From Todiramphus chloris collaris (lineage: Eukaryota; Chordata; Aves; Coraciiformes; Alcedinidae), in the NCBI GenBank assembly GCA_025345505.1, contig JANVCC010000125.1:3475663-3539662 (forward strand): a stretch of 64,000 bases of DNA, read 5' to 3'. A model generated the notes under the pieces. The model was not told the DNA's origin, made no database searches, and saw only the letters and a list, made by a program, of their open reading frames with translations. Of the stretch, positions 1 through 12,335 are shown in pieces. Numbering within the stretch: the stretch's first letter is position 1; each line of letters begins with the position of its first letter. The position numbers and the translations under genes were made by a program.

Positions 1-2105
1 CCGAGATAGGCATACAAAACGAAAGGTCACATTTGAAAATCACCAAAGATACCCACAGGCAATTATTGCATGCAGAATTCTCCAGTTTTAATTAGCAGAG
101 AATGAATCATTCCATAGAGGGTGAACTAGGAAAAAAAGATGCAGGGTGGGAGTCGAGGGGGGGGAATGAAGCTGGATTTCAGTAATAAACAAATACTAGG
201 TCAGGTCCAGGAAATATAATTATTTGAAATCAAACTCAAAATGAGTGACACTACCACAATGGGATTTGGTTTTCCATAATGCTTTTCAAGCTTAAGTTAA
301 TTAGAAGACTTTTTTTTTCCTCTTTTTTTTCCTTTTAACAAAGTAAATGCATGAGCTGCATGCTTAACTATCATTGTAAAAAATATTTATGGAATTATTT
401 GGCAGTTAACAACATGGCCTATAGTAATTAATATTTTTTATTTAGAGAACTCAGTGCTGATAATGGACAACTAATAGGCATGCTTAATTGGCTTTTAACT
501 ACTGGTATCTTGTTAAGAGTATTTTCCTCTTTGCCCAATGGCAGCAACATTACTGAGGATTTCAATGTGAATTTAATATGTCGCTGATTTTTAATTACAT
601 TTTTATTGCTTATGCAAATGCATGCTCATTTGTGTGGTAAGCCAGGGGTCACTAACAAGGACAGTTCTGGCACGTTTCTCTATTCACTGCCTGCACTCAG
701 TGGCATTGTAGCTTCTTCCTCTTAATTCTTCCACAATGTGGAAGAATTGGCCCCTTCTCCGGTACCCTGCAGAAAGCACCCAAAGAGCAAGAGTGTTCCT
801 ACCAGGAATGCAGACGTGCTGACTGGTGGGCGATGATGCAAGGCTTGATTGAATTATCACAGCAAAAATTGTCATCTTTGTAGGCAGCAGCCATAAAGTT
901 AAGGTTGGCATCACCTTGAATTACCAGTTTGTGTTTATGAACTGACCTACCTCACTGTTGCTGGCAGATGAAAAAATGTTGGTCGGGCAGAGGCAGGAAT
1001 TGCCATTGAGACTATATATTTCTGGCCTCAGAGCTGAAGGAGCTAGTACTATTAGTTTATGCTTTGCTTCTCTCTCCTCTTTCCTTGATTGCTTTCAAAT
1101 AAAAATCTCACTAGCAAGGACAAAACCAACACAAACAACTGCACAGAGTACTGGTTTGGTCGTAATTGCAAAAGCAATCCCCTTTTTTAAGTCAGTAGCC
1201 AGTGGAAGCTGAAATATGTCTCCAGAGACTTTTGAAACAAATTAAAAGCTTGGGCAGAAAGCCAGAAGGAAGAGAGAACGAAAGTTTAACATGAAGCAGG
1301 ACAGACGTTTGGGAAGCTGAGTCAGGAATCTCCATGGCCAAGAGAAGATTAAGGTGGAATAGTCATCTTGTCCCAACAGACTCCCACTCCCTGAGGCATG
1401 TAGTCTGTTCCTGAGAACTGGATAGTCAAAAAGTCCATCAGTGGTGGCTTTATTGGTTCTAAGTAATTGAAGGTAAAAATAACTTGTTCTTATCAGTAGA
1501 TGGCACTGTTTCTATGAACTACTGACATAAACACCCAGAAACGCAGCTCCATCTCCTTCACGAATTCTACAAAACAAAACAAATGAAAAAAAAACCCCAA
1601 AACAACAACAAAACCAAAACATGTCCCGAAACAAACAAACAAAAAATATCAATAGTAAAATAACATTTTAAAAGTTATCAAGTTAGTACCCAAAAGTAGG
1701 AAAATGCCTGAATTAATCTATGGTTGCTCATTATACTTTATCTTACCCTTGCAGTCTGCATGCAGTGTGATATAATCTTCAGTCACACACTGACATTTTC
1801 CATGTCCAAAGGATCACTGTCTCAGTTAATGCAGTGAATAGAGATAATTTGAGGATAAGTACTGTATGGGTTAAAGAAGAATATGCTTTATGGAATTCCA
1901 AGCTTCATTGGTCGTGTATTGAGGAATGGATGGAGACACTGTGTTTCTGTCTGAGAAAGGAACCTGGGTGTTCACTGAGTTGCACATGAAGATTAAACTT
2001 GTTGCATCCAGAATGGTCTGAAGGTAATGTGTTCATGCAGTGGCTATTCACCTGGTTATCTAGCCACACTGATGAACATAGCCAAATAATCAATGCATTA
2101 CTGGA
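1..2105. other. Unique non-coding sequence
   Basis: No gene or transposon was recognised. The sequence is AT-rich. A T-rich run lies at about 309-332, and a G8 run near 157-165. The part from about 340 to 640 has several TAATTA/ATTA cores and an octamer ATGCAAAT at 612-619, which suggests a regulatory element. An A/C-rich simple stretch occupies 1570-1650. The short open frames (up to 84 codons) have no recognisable domain. Confidence 0.6.
1570..1650. repeat. A/C-rich low-complexity stretch
   Basis: This is mixed AAAAC, AAC and AAACC sequence containing a run of nine A followed by CCCC. It has no fixed period. No retrotransposon body was seen beside it, so it does not look like a simple poly(A) tail. 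Confidence 0.7.
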
Positions 2106-2203
2106 TGGGCACGCTGCTGGCTCATGTTCAGTTGTCTATCAACCAACACCCCCAGGTCCCTCTCTGCTGAGCAGCTTTCCAGCCACTCCTCCCCAAGCCT
2201 GTA
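2106..2203 (-). mobile_element. CR1 fragment, ORF2 C-terminal region
   Basis: Read on the minus strand, this translates without stops into the part of CR1 ORF2 downstream of the reverse transcriptase core. It includes the characteristic strings [17 protein letters not shown] and LNMSQQ. Both ends are lost: there is no 3' ATTCTATGAT tail and no 5' part. It is an isolated fossil about 100 bp long. Family assignment rests on recalled CR1 protein sequence, and the match over about 30 residues is close. Confidence 0.82.
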
Positions 2204-5200
2204 AACATTTCAGCCTCTGAAGTGTCTTACTGGAAACACCTCTTTGCTTTAACCCGCACAGTGAAAAGAAATGGGAAAGAAATGAGTCACTTCACCTGCT
2301 GGTTTCCAACTCTCACATGTAGTGCTTGTCGGGACACCATTTTTGTAAAGAATAGATCTATCACTGGCATTCACTTTCTGTTTCCTAGACTTGCTTTCGG
2401 GTGCTGGCAGCCCCCTTGGGAGGATTTTCTCTGTAGAGCCAGTAACAGTAGTCTGGAGTGATCCCAACTCTTTGCATTTCAGCAGCTGAGAGATCACCTT
2501 TGTAGCAGTCTGAAAGCTATCACATTTCTCTGCTGTGGACTTTGTCCAACTGATATAATGAAATCATCAGGAAAAAAGCAAGAAAAGACAAAAAAACCCT
2601 ACTTGTCTGATAACTTTGAATGTGAATTCCTTTATTTGGTCAACAAAACACGAGCAGAACCGTAGTGATGCCACACAGGTTTGTGTTACCTCTACTAAGA
2701 GAGGATGGCCTCAGGCTCAGCAGACCCCTGGGAGGCACTGAATCCCATCTGGGTAACACGTTGGGAAGCCATCACAGAAAACACTGAAATTATCATCCTG
2801 ATGAAGTTTCCTGGAAACAGAGAGGTTCTGACTGTAGCAGAGGTTGAGCACAATCCAGGTAAATGATGTTTGCCTGCTTTCACATGAGGGTCTGCTTCTT
2901 GTTTCCTTCGGCAAACACAAGAGGAGTTGTTTGTACCTAGATAATAGTATGTGATTCATCTGTGGTCCGAGGGGTTACTGAAAGCCAGTGGTGACCTTTA
3001 TTTAGCTGAGGCCAAATCCTGCTTGCAAAACACTCTGAATCTCAATGTTTTGTGCATGTGATGCACAAAAGATCTGGAAAATGTTCTTCCATAGCATCTC
3101 GCTTTAGGTACTGCTTGAAAGCAATCTGGGGTTTAAGTAAGTCCTCCAGTAGTAGTGTAATAAAAAAACCCTTTGGGATCGTTGTAGTTGAATACTACAG
3201 TGGACTTCTTTATATTTTTTAATGGCAGGCTGAAAGAAGGAAATTCTCAGCACTTTACTCCTTGCAGTGAGCATTGGGATCTATGGATTTACAAAGCTAT
3301 TGCAGAGCTGAGTATTACTATTACCACTGTGGATTGCTACCAGGGAAGATACTGTGTAAATGATCTTTTTTTAACGATGTTGTACTCAATTACTACTTAT
3401 TCTAGTCTTTCTCCTTGAGGTGTTTCTATTTCTGTCTGTTTTTTAAAAGAAGGTGGGGGTCTAGGGAAAGGGAGAGGCATTTTCCCTGGTAAATCAATTA
3501 ACTTCTCCAATCCAGCAAACTGTGAAAAAATACAATAACTCTCTTTAAATGTTCCATTAGGGCCCAGTAACAGCTCATTAGATTATACAAGGTATGGGTA
3601 ATTGCCCAGAAAAGATGCACTACCTTCCTGCAATGCTTAATTTAATCTTCACTCTTTACATACAACTATAACCACCCACTAAACAAGATTCATAGCCTCA
3701 TGCCCAGTGGTATGTGTGTATAAGTGCGTGTTTTAAACATAAGAATGTGTTGAAAAGTCAAAACTTGGCATGGCTTTATTTCCAGTTGCTTGCTATAATC
3801 TTACCAAACAAGGCTGTGGAGGACAGGCGTTGTCCATGCAGAACATTTTCAAGCCAATTGGAAATCCCTCACTGCATTTCATCTCTTTGCTGCATAAAGG
3901 GGTTTTCCAGCCAGCCCCAGGTTGGATCACATGAAGTCCTGAAGACACCAAGCACTGCTGGTGAAGTATGTGTGGAGGAGAATCCTATGACAGTGAAATA
4001 TCTGTTGAAGGTATAATTCTACTGTTAGATTTCTATGTACTAGAAGTCTTTTATTTTCTTAGCTGCAAGAGTAGAAGATGCAGAGACTTCCAAGTTTTCC
4101 CACAAAGCCTTGACTCTTCCCCCTTTATGGGTGCTTCCCCTTAATATTAAAGCAATAAATACTAAATGCTCTTCCCCTCCACTCCACCACAGAAAGTAGC
4201 TTCCCCATAACCAGCTCTGCCTCTGTTCACCTCTGCAGCCTACATAACTGGGTACTTAAGCACCACAGAGTCCTTAGCACCAGGGCAGTTCACACTTCCA
4301 TGCATGACAGTGACAACACTTCCTAAACCCTGATGTCATCTGAAGGGGATCAATCAGATAAATTACTGGTTTTCTCATATAAAGAACTCTTTCTTCATCT
4401 TCAGGTGAATCAGGATAGTAGGCAGTATTTTATTTTATTTCAAATTTTCTGCAAATATTTATGGCAGGCACAGTATGGCAAAAAAAAGGTGAAATACCAA
4501 AGACTAACACTTCCACTGATACCTCAAGAATGGGTATAACATGAGATATAAGGAAAAATCTCAAGGATATCTGTTGCTTCTGGAGCTCCAGCCTTGCTGT
4601 GAGGCTGTAGAATATCTAAATGCTTCAGGTGTATTATTAAATGTATTTTTGAAGAAGAACTGATATCGAAACTATGCATTTCATCATCAACACACAGTTG
4701 TTTTATGGACAGGTAGGGATCTTATACTAACCCAAGAACACAAAGCCTGCCTAGTTTATTGTTAGGTGAGAGTCCTGTTCCTAGAAATCTCACAGGAAAG
4801 TCTGCCTCCTATGGTCTATAAGATAAGAAAAAGAAAACCAGCTAAAGTTTAGGAATCTCTTCTTGGTAAATCAAACATTTTACCAAAAAAGAAAATTTTT
4901 CATGTCTCTTTAATATTTGCTGATAGCTAGAAATAAGTTTTTTTTTTTTTTTAAATGGCCAGAGCTCCAAGGCAATGCAACAAGGTAGTAGGGATCCAAC
5001 ATTATGTTTCCAGTCCCGTTTCTCTGAAAAGTGTCTCCTCTGCTGCTGTTTCATTCCATGTTCTCCCCTTACTGATACAAGACCATTTTTCTTTTTGTGC
5101 CAGACTGCACAAGCACATCAATCCTTATTTGTAGCTCTCATAATTTCCACGCTATTGGTTCATAACAAACAAACAGAGGTTTCAAGTTCTCCCTGATGTC

Positions 5201-7047
5201 GAGTCTGTTGGACAGTCATTGATTTTTCTGGGATTAAGAACGTTAAAATGGCAGTGGGGCAGAAAATAGAGTCCTTTCTAAAGTGACATGGTAGACATGT
5301 ATCAGCCATACAGATGGGGATGGGAAATTAAAACAGGCCAGAGAGTACTGTTTTACCCTCCAGAAAAACAATTCTATAGAAGATTAAAGCCTTCCTACAA
5401 TGTATAACGTAGGGTTGGAAGTACTGCGAAATGCTTCTTCTAGATGACTGAGATTTGCTGAAACAAAGGCAGGCATGTGGGCAGCAGTACACACTCCAGC
5501 TGTAGTTAGGCAACATGGAGTGAAACCAAACACTTTCCCAGGACCTAGCTGTGAGTATTTTCAGATACCTCTGACATTTTAATTTGCAGAATCTATATTG
5601 AGAGGTAAGACATAAGAAGAAGGCAGACATATAGACTTATTATTCTGTCTGGGCAACTCAAAAATTTCATACAGTTCGGTGAGTACAGATGTTTTTAATT
5701 CCCCAGTCAAGATTAAAATATAGGGAAAGGTGGCAGGACATTGAAATAGACTCATGAAATGAAAAGGCTTTGCTGTTAAATAGTCCCACAGAATGAGATT
5801 TCTGGTTGCACAAAACCTTTTTTGCATGACTCCAATAGAAGCATCTGGGTTTAGTGTTATTTCAGAGTTGATAAGTCTTTAAGTAATTTTTGGAAGGAAA
5901 AATCATTTCAGAAGTAAATTACTGAAGAAGTTCATTATGAAAGTTCTTTCCTTCCTGCCTTCCTGGCTTCTCCTCTTCCTTCTCCTCCCCCTCCTCCTTT
6001 TAATTTTTTTTATTCTTCTTAATTTCTCTTTTTCAGTTTTCTTTGCTCTTTCACTTAATTACTGCCAGGTTGTAAGATCAACACAGAACGTTATGTCCAA
6101 ACTAACTGGCAACAAAAAATTGCTATCTGAGGTATTACATAGAAGATAATGTACAAACAACATACAAAAACAACAAAAAAAGAGTGTGTAAAATTCACCC
6201 AGCAAAAAACAGGGAAGTTTGGTTCTTCCCAGTTCCAATTTCACATTTTTACTGGGGTTTTTTTTTTTCACCTTTTCTACATAACACAGTGGCAGCACTG
6301 AGACCAGTGAACTGGAGTGTAATTTGGAAATTAGTCTTTAGATGTCTGGTGAGCTAAACCCCCTAAGACTGCACAACAAGAGAGACATGTTTGACACTTC
6401 TATACGGAAAACTCTCCCGTTAATTCTTTATTACAACGCTCTTGGGGTGTCATTTGTCCCTGGGAAGTCATCTCAGTGCCACAAGGCTATCAAAGAATTT
6501 TCAGAGGTACCCTTGTAGTGGTCTGCTAGGTGACCACTGCTCTCCTGTGATGAAGCATCCTTGAATACCTGTGCTGCAAAATGCAGTGTTTATAGAAACC
6601 TTACCTTGCAAGAGTGTGAAAATTCAGGTAAGATATGCAGTGAGGTATGGGAGGAAGGTGAGGGTTTTTTTGTCTCACATGACATCTTTAAAAGGCAGAG
6701 GCTGCTCTGCCAAGGCCAGGTAGCTCTTGGTGGTTTGATACTGGTTATCAAAACAACCATAGCTCATGGTCCTGGACAAATATAAGCCTAGTACCCTGCA
6801 ATGGCTGTTAATGGCTGTTGCTTCACTCCAGCCAAAGTCACATCAGAAGTAATCAACCACAGCAACAGAGAGATTGTTCTTTATAAAACAAGTAATAAGC
6901 AATCTCTGAACCAAACTTATATTTCCATGCTTGGTATAAAAACACAATGATGAAAAAAAAAACCAAACCCAAAACATATTGGGAGCATAGTGGTGGCAAA
7001 TTGAACAGCATTAGGAATTAAATACTGATGAGAAATGGGAGCTGACA
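2204..7047. other. Unique non-coding sequence
   Basis: No transposon or gene was recognised in this 4.8-kb stretch. It holds a T run at 4938-4953 and a pyrimidine-rich tract at 5945-6034 that ends in a splice-acceptor-like TTTTTCAG. Open frames of up to 100 codons (for example plus strand 3714-4016) show no known domain and are within chance expectation for AT-rich DNA. Confidence 0.6.
5945..6034 (+). repeat. Polypyrimidine tract
   Basis: This is about 90 bases of nearly pure C/T on the plus strand (CTTCC, TCCTC and T-rich segments). It translates into a leucine/phenylalanine string in one frame, which explains the hydrophobic short ORF here. The CAG near its 3' end would make a good splice acceptor, but no exon follows that I can recognise. 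Confidence 0.7.
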
Positions 7048-7447
7048 NNNNNNNNNNNNNNNNNNNNNNNNNNNNNNNNNNNNNNNNNNNNNNNNNNNNN
7101 NNNNNNNNNNNNNNNNNNNNNNNNNNNNNNNNNNNNNNNNNNNNNNNNNNNNNNNNNNNNNNNNNNNNNNNNNNNNNNNNNNNNNNNNNNNNNNNNNNNN
7201 NNNNNNNNNNNNNNNNNNNNNNNNNNNNNNNNNNNNNNNNNNNNNNNNNNNNNNNNNNNNNNNNNNNNNNNNNNNNNNNNNNNNNNNNNNNNNNNNNNNN
7301 NNNNNNNNNNNNNNNNNNNNNNNNNNNNNNNNNNNNNNNNNNNNNNNNNNNNNNNNNNNNNNNNNNNNNNNNNNNNNNNNNNNNNNNNNNNNNNNNNNNN
7401 NNNNNNNNNNNNNNNNNNNNNNNNNNNNNNNNNNNNNNNNNNNNNNN
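7048..7447. other. Assembly gap, 400 N
   Basis: A run of exactly 400 unknown bases. Open frames spanning it are artefacts of translating N. The round length suggests an estimated or rounded scaffold gap. The flanks (about 6950-7047 and 7448-7640) contain A-rich and T-rich low-complexity sequence. Confidence 0.99.
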
Positions 7448-10400
7448 TGAGTGCTATTTTCCAACTCCACTGGAGCACAAAAACACAAAGGTATGTGTGT
7501 GCAAGAGAAAGGTTAACATCTGTGTTTGGCTAAATTCTTCTGTAAAACCTCAGCATCTTTTTCATTCACCAAGATGTGAATAAGCAGTATCTTTTTTTCT
7601 TTTCTTTTTTCTTTTTTTTTTGTCTTCTTAGCAGAAAACAAAGCTCCAAACCTGCTGATGACTTGGAACATTACATGACCTAGGATGAATAGAGAGCTGA
7701 ACAAAGTATCTTATGGGAGCAGTTTTAACAATTGCTGAAACTTGTAACAATTCTTTCATAATAAGCCCTATCATCTACTACTAATAATACTAATACAAGC
7801 ACTTATGGTAATAATAACCCAAATTTAATAACAAGGCAGCAATAGTAGTTTGCTCTGTGTATGTGTTCAAATCACTTTACATACATTATAAAGTCATGGA
7901 TCATTTGAGAGTCCCTCAGGGAAAATAATGTGATAAATGTTGTTTAAGTATTATCTTGAAGTGTTGAACCCATTTGCTATGAGCTGATGCCACTTTCAGC
8001 TCATATTCCGGCTTAACCGGTAAAAAATACAAGAACAAGGAATTTTAAGTGGACCTTGCATTGCTTTGGGTTTGCTTTTGCAAGTCACACACATAATTAG
8101 GGAGCAGAAATGCCACAAGTGACCCTTGTCTCATCAGAAATTCAGACATCTTGTTGTTGAATGTGAAAGCTTTTGCAGGATTACTCCCCGATGAGCCAAG
8201 TACCCTATTACAAATTTTACTAAAGCACATTGTTCCAAATGTATCGTCGAGACAAATCGCTGCTTCTGATTAGAGGAAAAAAAAATCAAAGCATCAAATA
8301 AGCCATTTGAACTAGGACTTCATGATTTGTTTGGTGTAATCAACCTGTTGCTCAGGTATGACAGAGGACAGCAGCATTTCCAGGGGTGTGCTTAGGTCAC
8401 AACCCTAAAGGAAGATCTGTTAAGGACCAAAAAATTCCCTTTTTATCATCCGTGGAGAACAGGGTGTTAAACGTCTTAAGTAATTTCAAGAGTGCAGCCA
8501 GGTATTCCAGCTCTTTGCTCAGTACATCAGTCACAAGAGCTAGATACTTAAGTCAGTCCAATTATTTCCATTGATGTCCTTGAGCTCCATTAAGACCTGA
8601 GTTATGACTTTATGTATCATGTGCTCAGTGGGGGACCATTTCAACCATCCAGACTGGGCTAGGAGAGCAAATAGATGATACTTAGAGAGTGAAGACTAGT
8701 TTGCAGGGGGATGGTCTTACCACTAGACTAGAACACTGAGTCTACAGCACGTTGACTACTGAGTACTGTGCAAACTCCTCCGAAGAGGCAATGCTATTCC
8801 ACTTTCTATTCCCTTTCATTTTGTTTCCATGTTTCTGCCCTGAGGATGACCATACTGAAGGAAGTCTTCTCACCCAAGATACTGATCTGTAGCCTCAGCA
8901 GATGTAAACTGATGCATCTTTACAGACTGTCTTAATGACCTGAAAGTCCATCAAATGCAGAGGACCAGCTTGCCCTGTAGTGTAGGTGAGGCAGTGAGGC
9001 TTTGCCATGATGTTGACATGGTGAGAGCCAAATGCTAAGTCCTTCTGGTTCAGTGAGCATTGTTTTTCTTAGAAATAGGTGGCAACAAGATGGGTAAAAA
9101 TGAGTTGACCAGTTTAGGACACACTCTATTTTTTAATTATTAAAATAGAAGGACAAAATGACACGCATTTGGAATAAAGAACAATCCTGTGCGCTGGTTA
9201 CTGGCACCACGAGACACCTGAATCCAGTAACCAGGATGGTCAAATGGATACTGTCAGGGAATTTGCAGAAATGAATCCAACCAAACATGGGATCGCACAT
9301 GTTGCTTCTTCTGCACCAAATGGCTCTGGTCCATGCTGTTGGCTGCAGCTTAACATCAGTGAACCCTGTGTTTAGGAAGAACAAAAATAAGTCTATGAGT
9401 AGTGTACTCTGTTCAGCTTGTTGCCACTCTATCCAAACTATTTGAGCAAGAAGTTATCTCTGGACTAAGGTGCTGAGTGTATTTGCTCTCTCTTTCTCTC
9501 TGCAGTTTGGACTGAGAACTCTTTATTTTCTTCTTGCACATAGATGAGGGCATGGAGGATAAATCAAAACCTGTGAATGGAGTTGTGACTCGCTGCCTTT
9601 TTTCACACACTCTTCATGTTCTAATTTAACTAAACCTTGCATTTTCTGAATGGCTGCAGAGATGATCTCTCCAGTCCATCCATGTCATACTTTTACATCC
9701 CACCAAATTTCAATGTATATTTTGTTCTGCATTAACCTGAAGAGAATGTCTTAGAGTTAGCTTGGATTCTAAAAAACTTCATCCGTATCTGGGGTGGAAT
9801 TCAGATACCCACACAGAAATGTCTAGAGGCAATTTTAAAAGCCCTCAGCATCTAGTAGGTATTATATGGAAACTGCAGGAAACCTGTGCTGCATTGAGTT
9901 AGGAAAGAGATGTCAGACAGGATTACACTGAGACATTTCAAATGGCACCGGAAACCAATGCTGAGGCACTCGGATTTCTTAACTTGGAGGAACAGAGACA
10001 CGGAATATAATTTTCTAGCTGCCTAAGCAACAATAGAAATTAAACTACTGTTTCCAGTAAAACATGGGATTTATTTCTGTGGCAGTGTATTGCTCTGTGA
10101 GAGAGTCCAGTCTCTGTCCTCTGAGAGTCGCAGAGGACATAACATTTAATGACTCCCACAAGTTTGTTATTTAAGATACTCATTTGAAAGGTGGCTAATG
10201 CAAGACACTGAGGAGAGACTTAATTCCCTGGAAACTAGATAACTTCAAGAGTGACCAGAGCTTGTTGCTCTGTTTTGTTTGCTGCACATAATCAAGCCTT
10301 CCCATCTTTGTGCAATTAAATAGCCAGCATTTGATTTCGTTAAAGCTATCTAGACACAGACACTGCCCTCAGAGCCCATCGTGCCACCTTGTGATCGGTG

Positions 10401-10455
10401 ATACCAGCTCTGCTCTGTATCTTGCTGTGGGTTTGGGTGCAGGGTCATAAGCTGT
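7448..10455. other. Unique non-coding sequence
   Basis: No gene or transposon was recognised. There is a T-rich run with scattered C at 7587-7621 and a loose TAATAA/CTAATA-rich patch at about 7740-7830. At 9486-9505 a CT-rich tract ends in TGCAG, a strong acceptor-like sequence, but the reading frames after it close within a few codons. Confidence 0.6.
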
Positions 10456-10765
10456 ATCGTAGAATGGTAGGGGTTGGAGGGACCTCCGGAGATCATCGAG
10501 TACAACCCCCCTGCCAGAGCAGGGTCACCCAGGGCAGCCCACACAGAAACAGAGCCAGGCGGGTCTTGAAAGTCTCCAGAGAAGGAGACTCCACAGCCTC
10601 TCTGGGCAGCCTGGGCCAGGCTCTGTCACTCTCACAGGAAAGAAGTTTTTCCTCACGTTGAGGTGGAACTTCCTGTGTTTCACCTTGCTACCGTTACCTC
10701 TTGTGCCCTATCACAGGGCAGAAGTGAAGAGACTGTCACCTTCTGCTTGACACCCACCCTTGAGG
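10456..10765 (-). mobile_element. CR1, 3' end fragment
   Basis: This begins (minus-strand 3' end) with a worn ATCGTAGAATGG tail. It continues through the typical avian CR1 3' region: GGTTGGAGGGACCTC, CAACCCCCCTGCCAGAG, then the block encoding the ORF2 C-terminus (complement of AACCTCTCTGGGCAGCCTGG-like sequence). It breaks off after the CACCCACCCTTGAGG block, so it is 5'-truncated at about 310 bp, the usual fate of CR1 insertions. The orientation is clear from the tail position. Confidence 0.95.
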
Positions 10766-12257
10766 TGTAGCCTTGACATGATCATGGCCTTTTTTTTTTC
10801 ATCAAGTAGGAGTATTTCTACTAGGCAGTGAAATACTTCTCTATTGTGTTAAGAGAAGCTAGGGGTGAAAATAGAGTTGTTGAGGAGCTGTGTGTTTATT
10901 GGAGGGGTTCTCTCATAGGATTTCTTCTTTTTGTTTGTTCATTGTTGCAGAAACCTTTTGTAAGACAAAGCGAAAGCTAGAAATGCAGAACGGGAGCGGG
11001 GTGAGCATTCTTGGAAATGCCACAACCACTTAGGATGACAAGGTCAAGCTGTATGCGCTCTCTTTCTTCTGTTTGTGCTCTGATCTAATCAGCTGAATCT
11101 AGGCAAGGGGAAGGAAAATATCCCTGCCACAAACACTCAAGCTGTAAACTGCTCCATTTTCTCTCAGCTGATGGGGGATGCTATCTGAACCCATAGGGAC
11201 TTTTCCAGATGCCAGGTTGTATATTGTCATTGTGAGGATTGGTTTTCTTTGGCCCCGTGTCAGCAGGGAGAGAGAAGAATGGGGCAGAATGCATGGGAAT
11301 GTGTTCCAGACAAGGAACACTCTGTGGGAACCCTTGGTGCCCGACTACGATTTTGTTTACTGAGAGTCAGAAGATATTGAAGTTTCTGTTCAGCTCATGG
11401 TAAAATGGAACTTGCTCCTGTTTTCATCCCTGTAAAGCAGTGTTCTAAGCAGGATCTAGCCATTAGAAGTAACCTAGATTCATATTGGTTCAAAGCCCAG
11501 TTCATGGAAATTTTTTGTCCCAATGATGTCTACTGGAATTGATGCCATTTTCCATTCTATATCCAGTAGAAGTGGGGTTGCAGCTTTCCTGAGGCCATGA
11601 TGAACTACCATGTTGAGACTTTCTTGGCTTAGTCATAACTAGAATAAAATAAATATATTCTGTGTGGAACATGTCATTTACAACATTTAACATTTAACCC
11701 ATTTGTATAGGGTCCATAGGTAAATAGGAGACGAAGCCTCAGACATTCTTCTTCCTTCAGACATGCATTGATCATATCAACTCACATCCTTTAATGCCTC
11801 AGCGTGTATCTGGAGTACCCTATTATTAATAACAACTCATAATTAGCATATTTTTCTTTGTGTGTGTTTCATGGGGGGAACCCAATTTTTTGGTCAATGA
11901 GCTTCGCAAGATTGAGGATACATCCACGCTTTCTCTGTTCCCAGTCAGGTCTTGGTCCCTTTACCGTATACACTGCCTGGATGTGAGTCCACTTTATAGA
12001 AAATATTTGGGAACACTGATGATAGGTGATGGCAATGAGGTACAAAGGTAAATGGAGAGCTGCTGATAGAAAACTGATGACAGTCTAAGAGTGAATGCAG
12101 GGGCTAATATATAAATCTCAGAATAGTGCTTGCTGAAAGAAAAGGTACCTCTCTGCACATGAAGAATTCCTCTGTAACTCTTAGATTACCAAATTCTGTA
12201 ATTTCCCAAGAAATGCTGATCGATGGGGCTTTGTTCTTTTGGTCCTTAGCTTAGAGA
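10766..12257. other. Unique non-coding sequence
   Basis: No gene or transposon was recognised. A perfect 9-bp inverted repeat (TCTACTGGA at 11529-11537 and TCCAGTAGA at 11562-11570) could form a short hairpin with a 24-base loop. Open frames are all below 75 codons. Confidence 0.6.
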
Positions 12258-12335
12258 TACAGAATCGTTCCTTTACTCAGGTTGGAAAAGACCTCTGGAG
12301 GTGAGCTAGGCTAACACATCTCAAAGTAGAGAGTT
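12258..12335 (-). mobile_element. Probable old CR1 3' relic
   Basis: The string AGAATCGTTC...CAGGTTGGAAAAGACCTCTGGAG resembles the antisense 3' end of older avian CR1 subfamilies (AGAATCATTTAGGTTGGAAAAGACCTCTAAG type). Similarity fades after about 80 bases. It is short and diverged, so the call is tentative. Confidence 0.45.

Noticed and set aside
5937-6149. Leu-rich hydrophobic small protein
   Set aside because: It comes from the polypyrimidine tract; there is no other support.
7011-7583. Open frames of 155-182 codons across the N run
   Set aside because: They are artefacts of translating 400 unknown bases.
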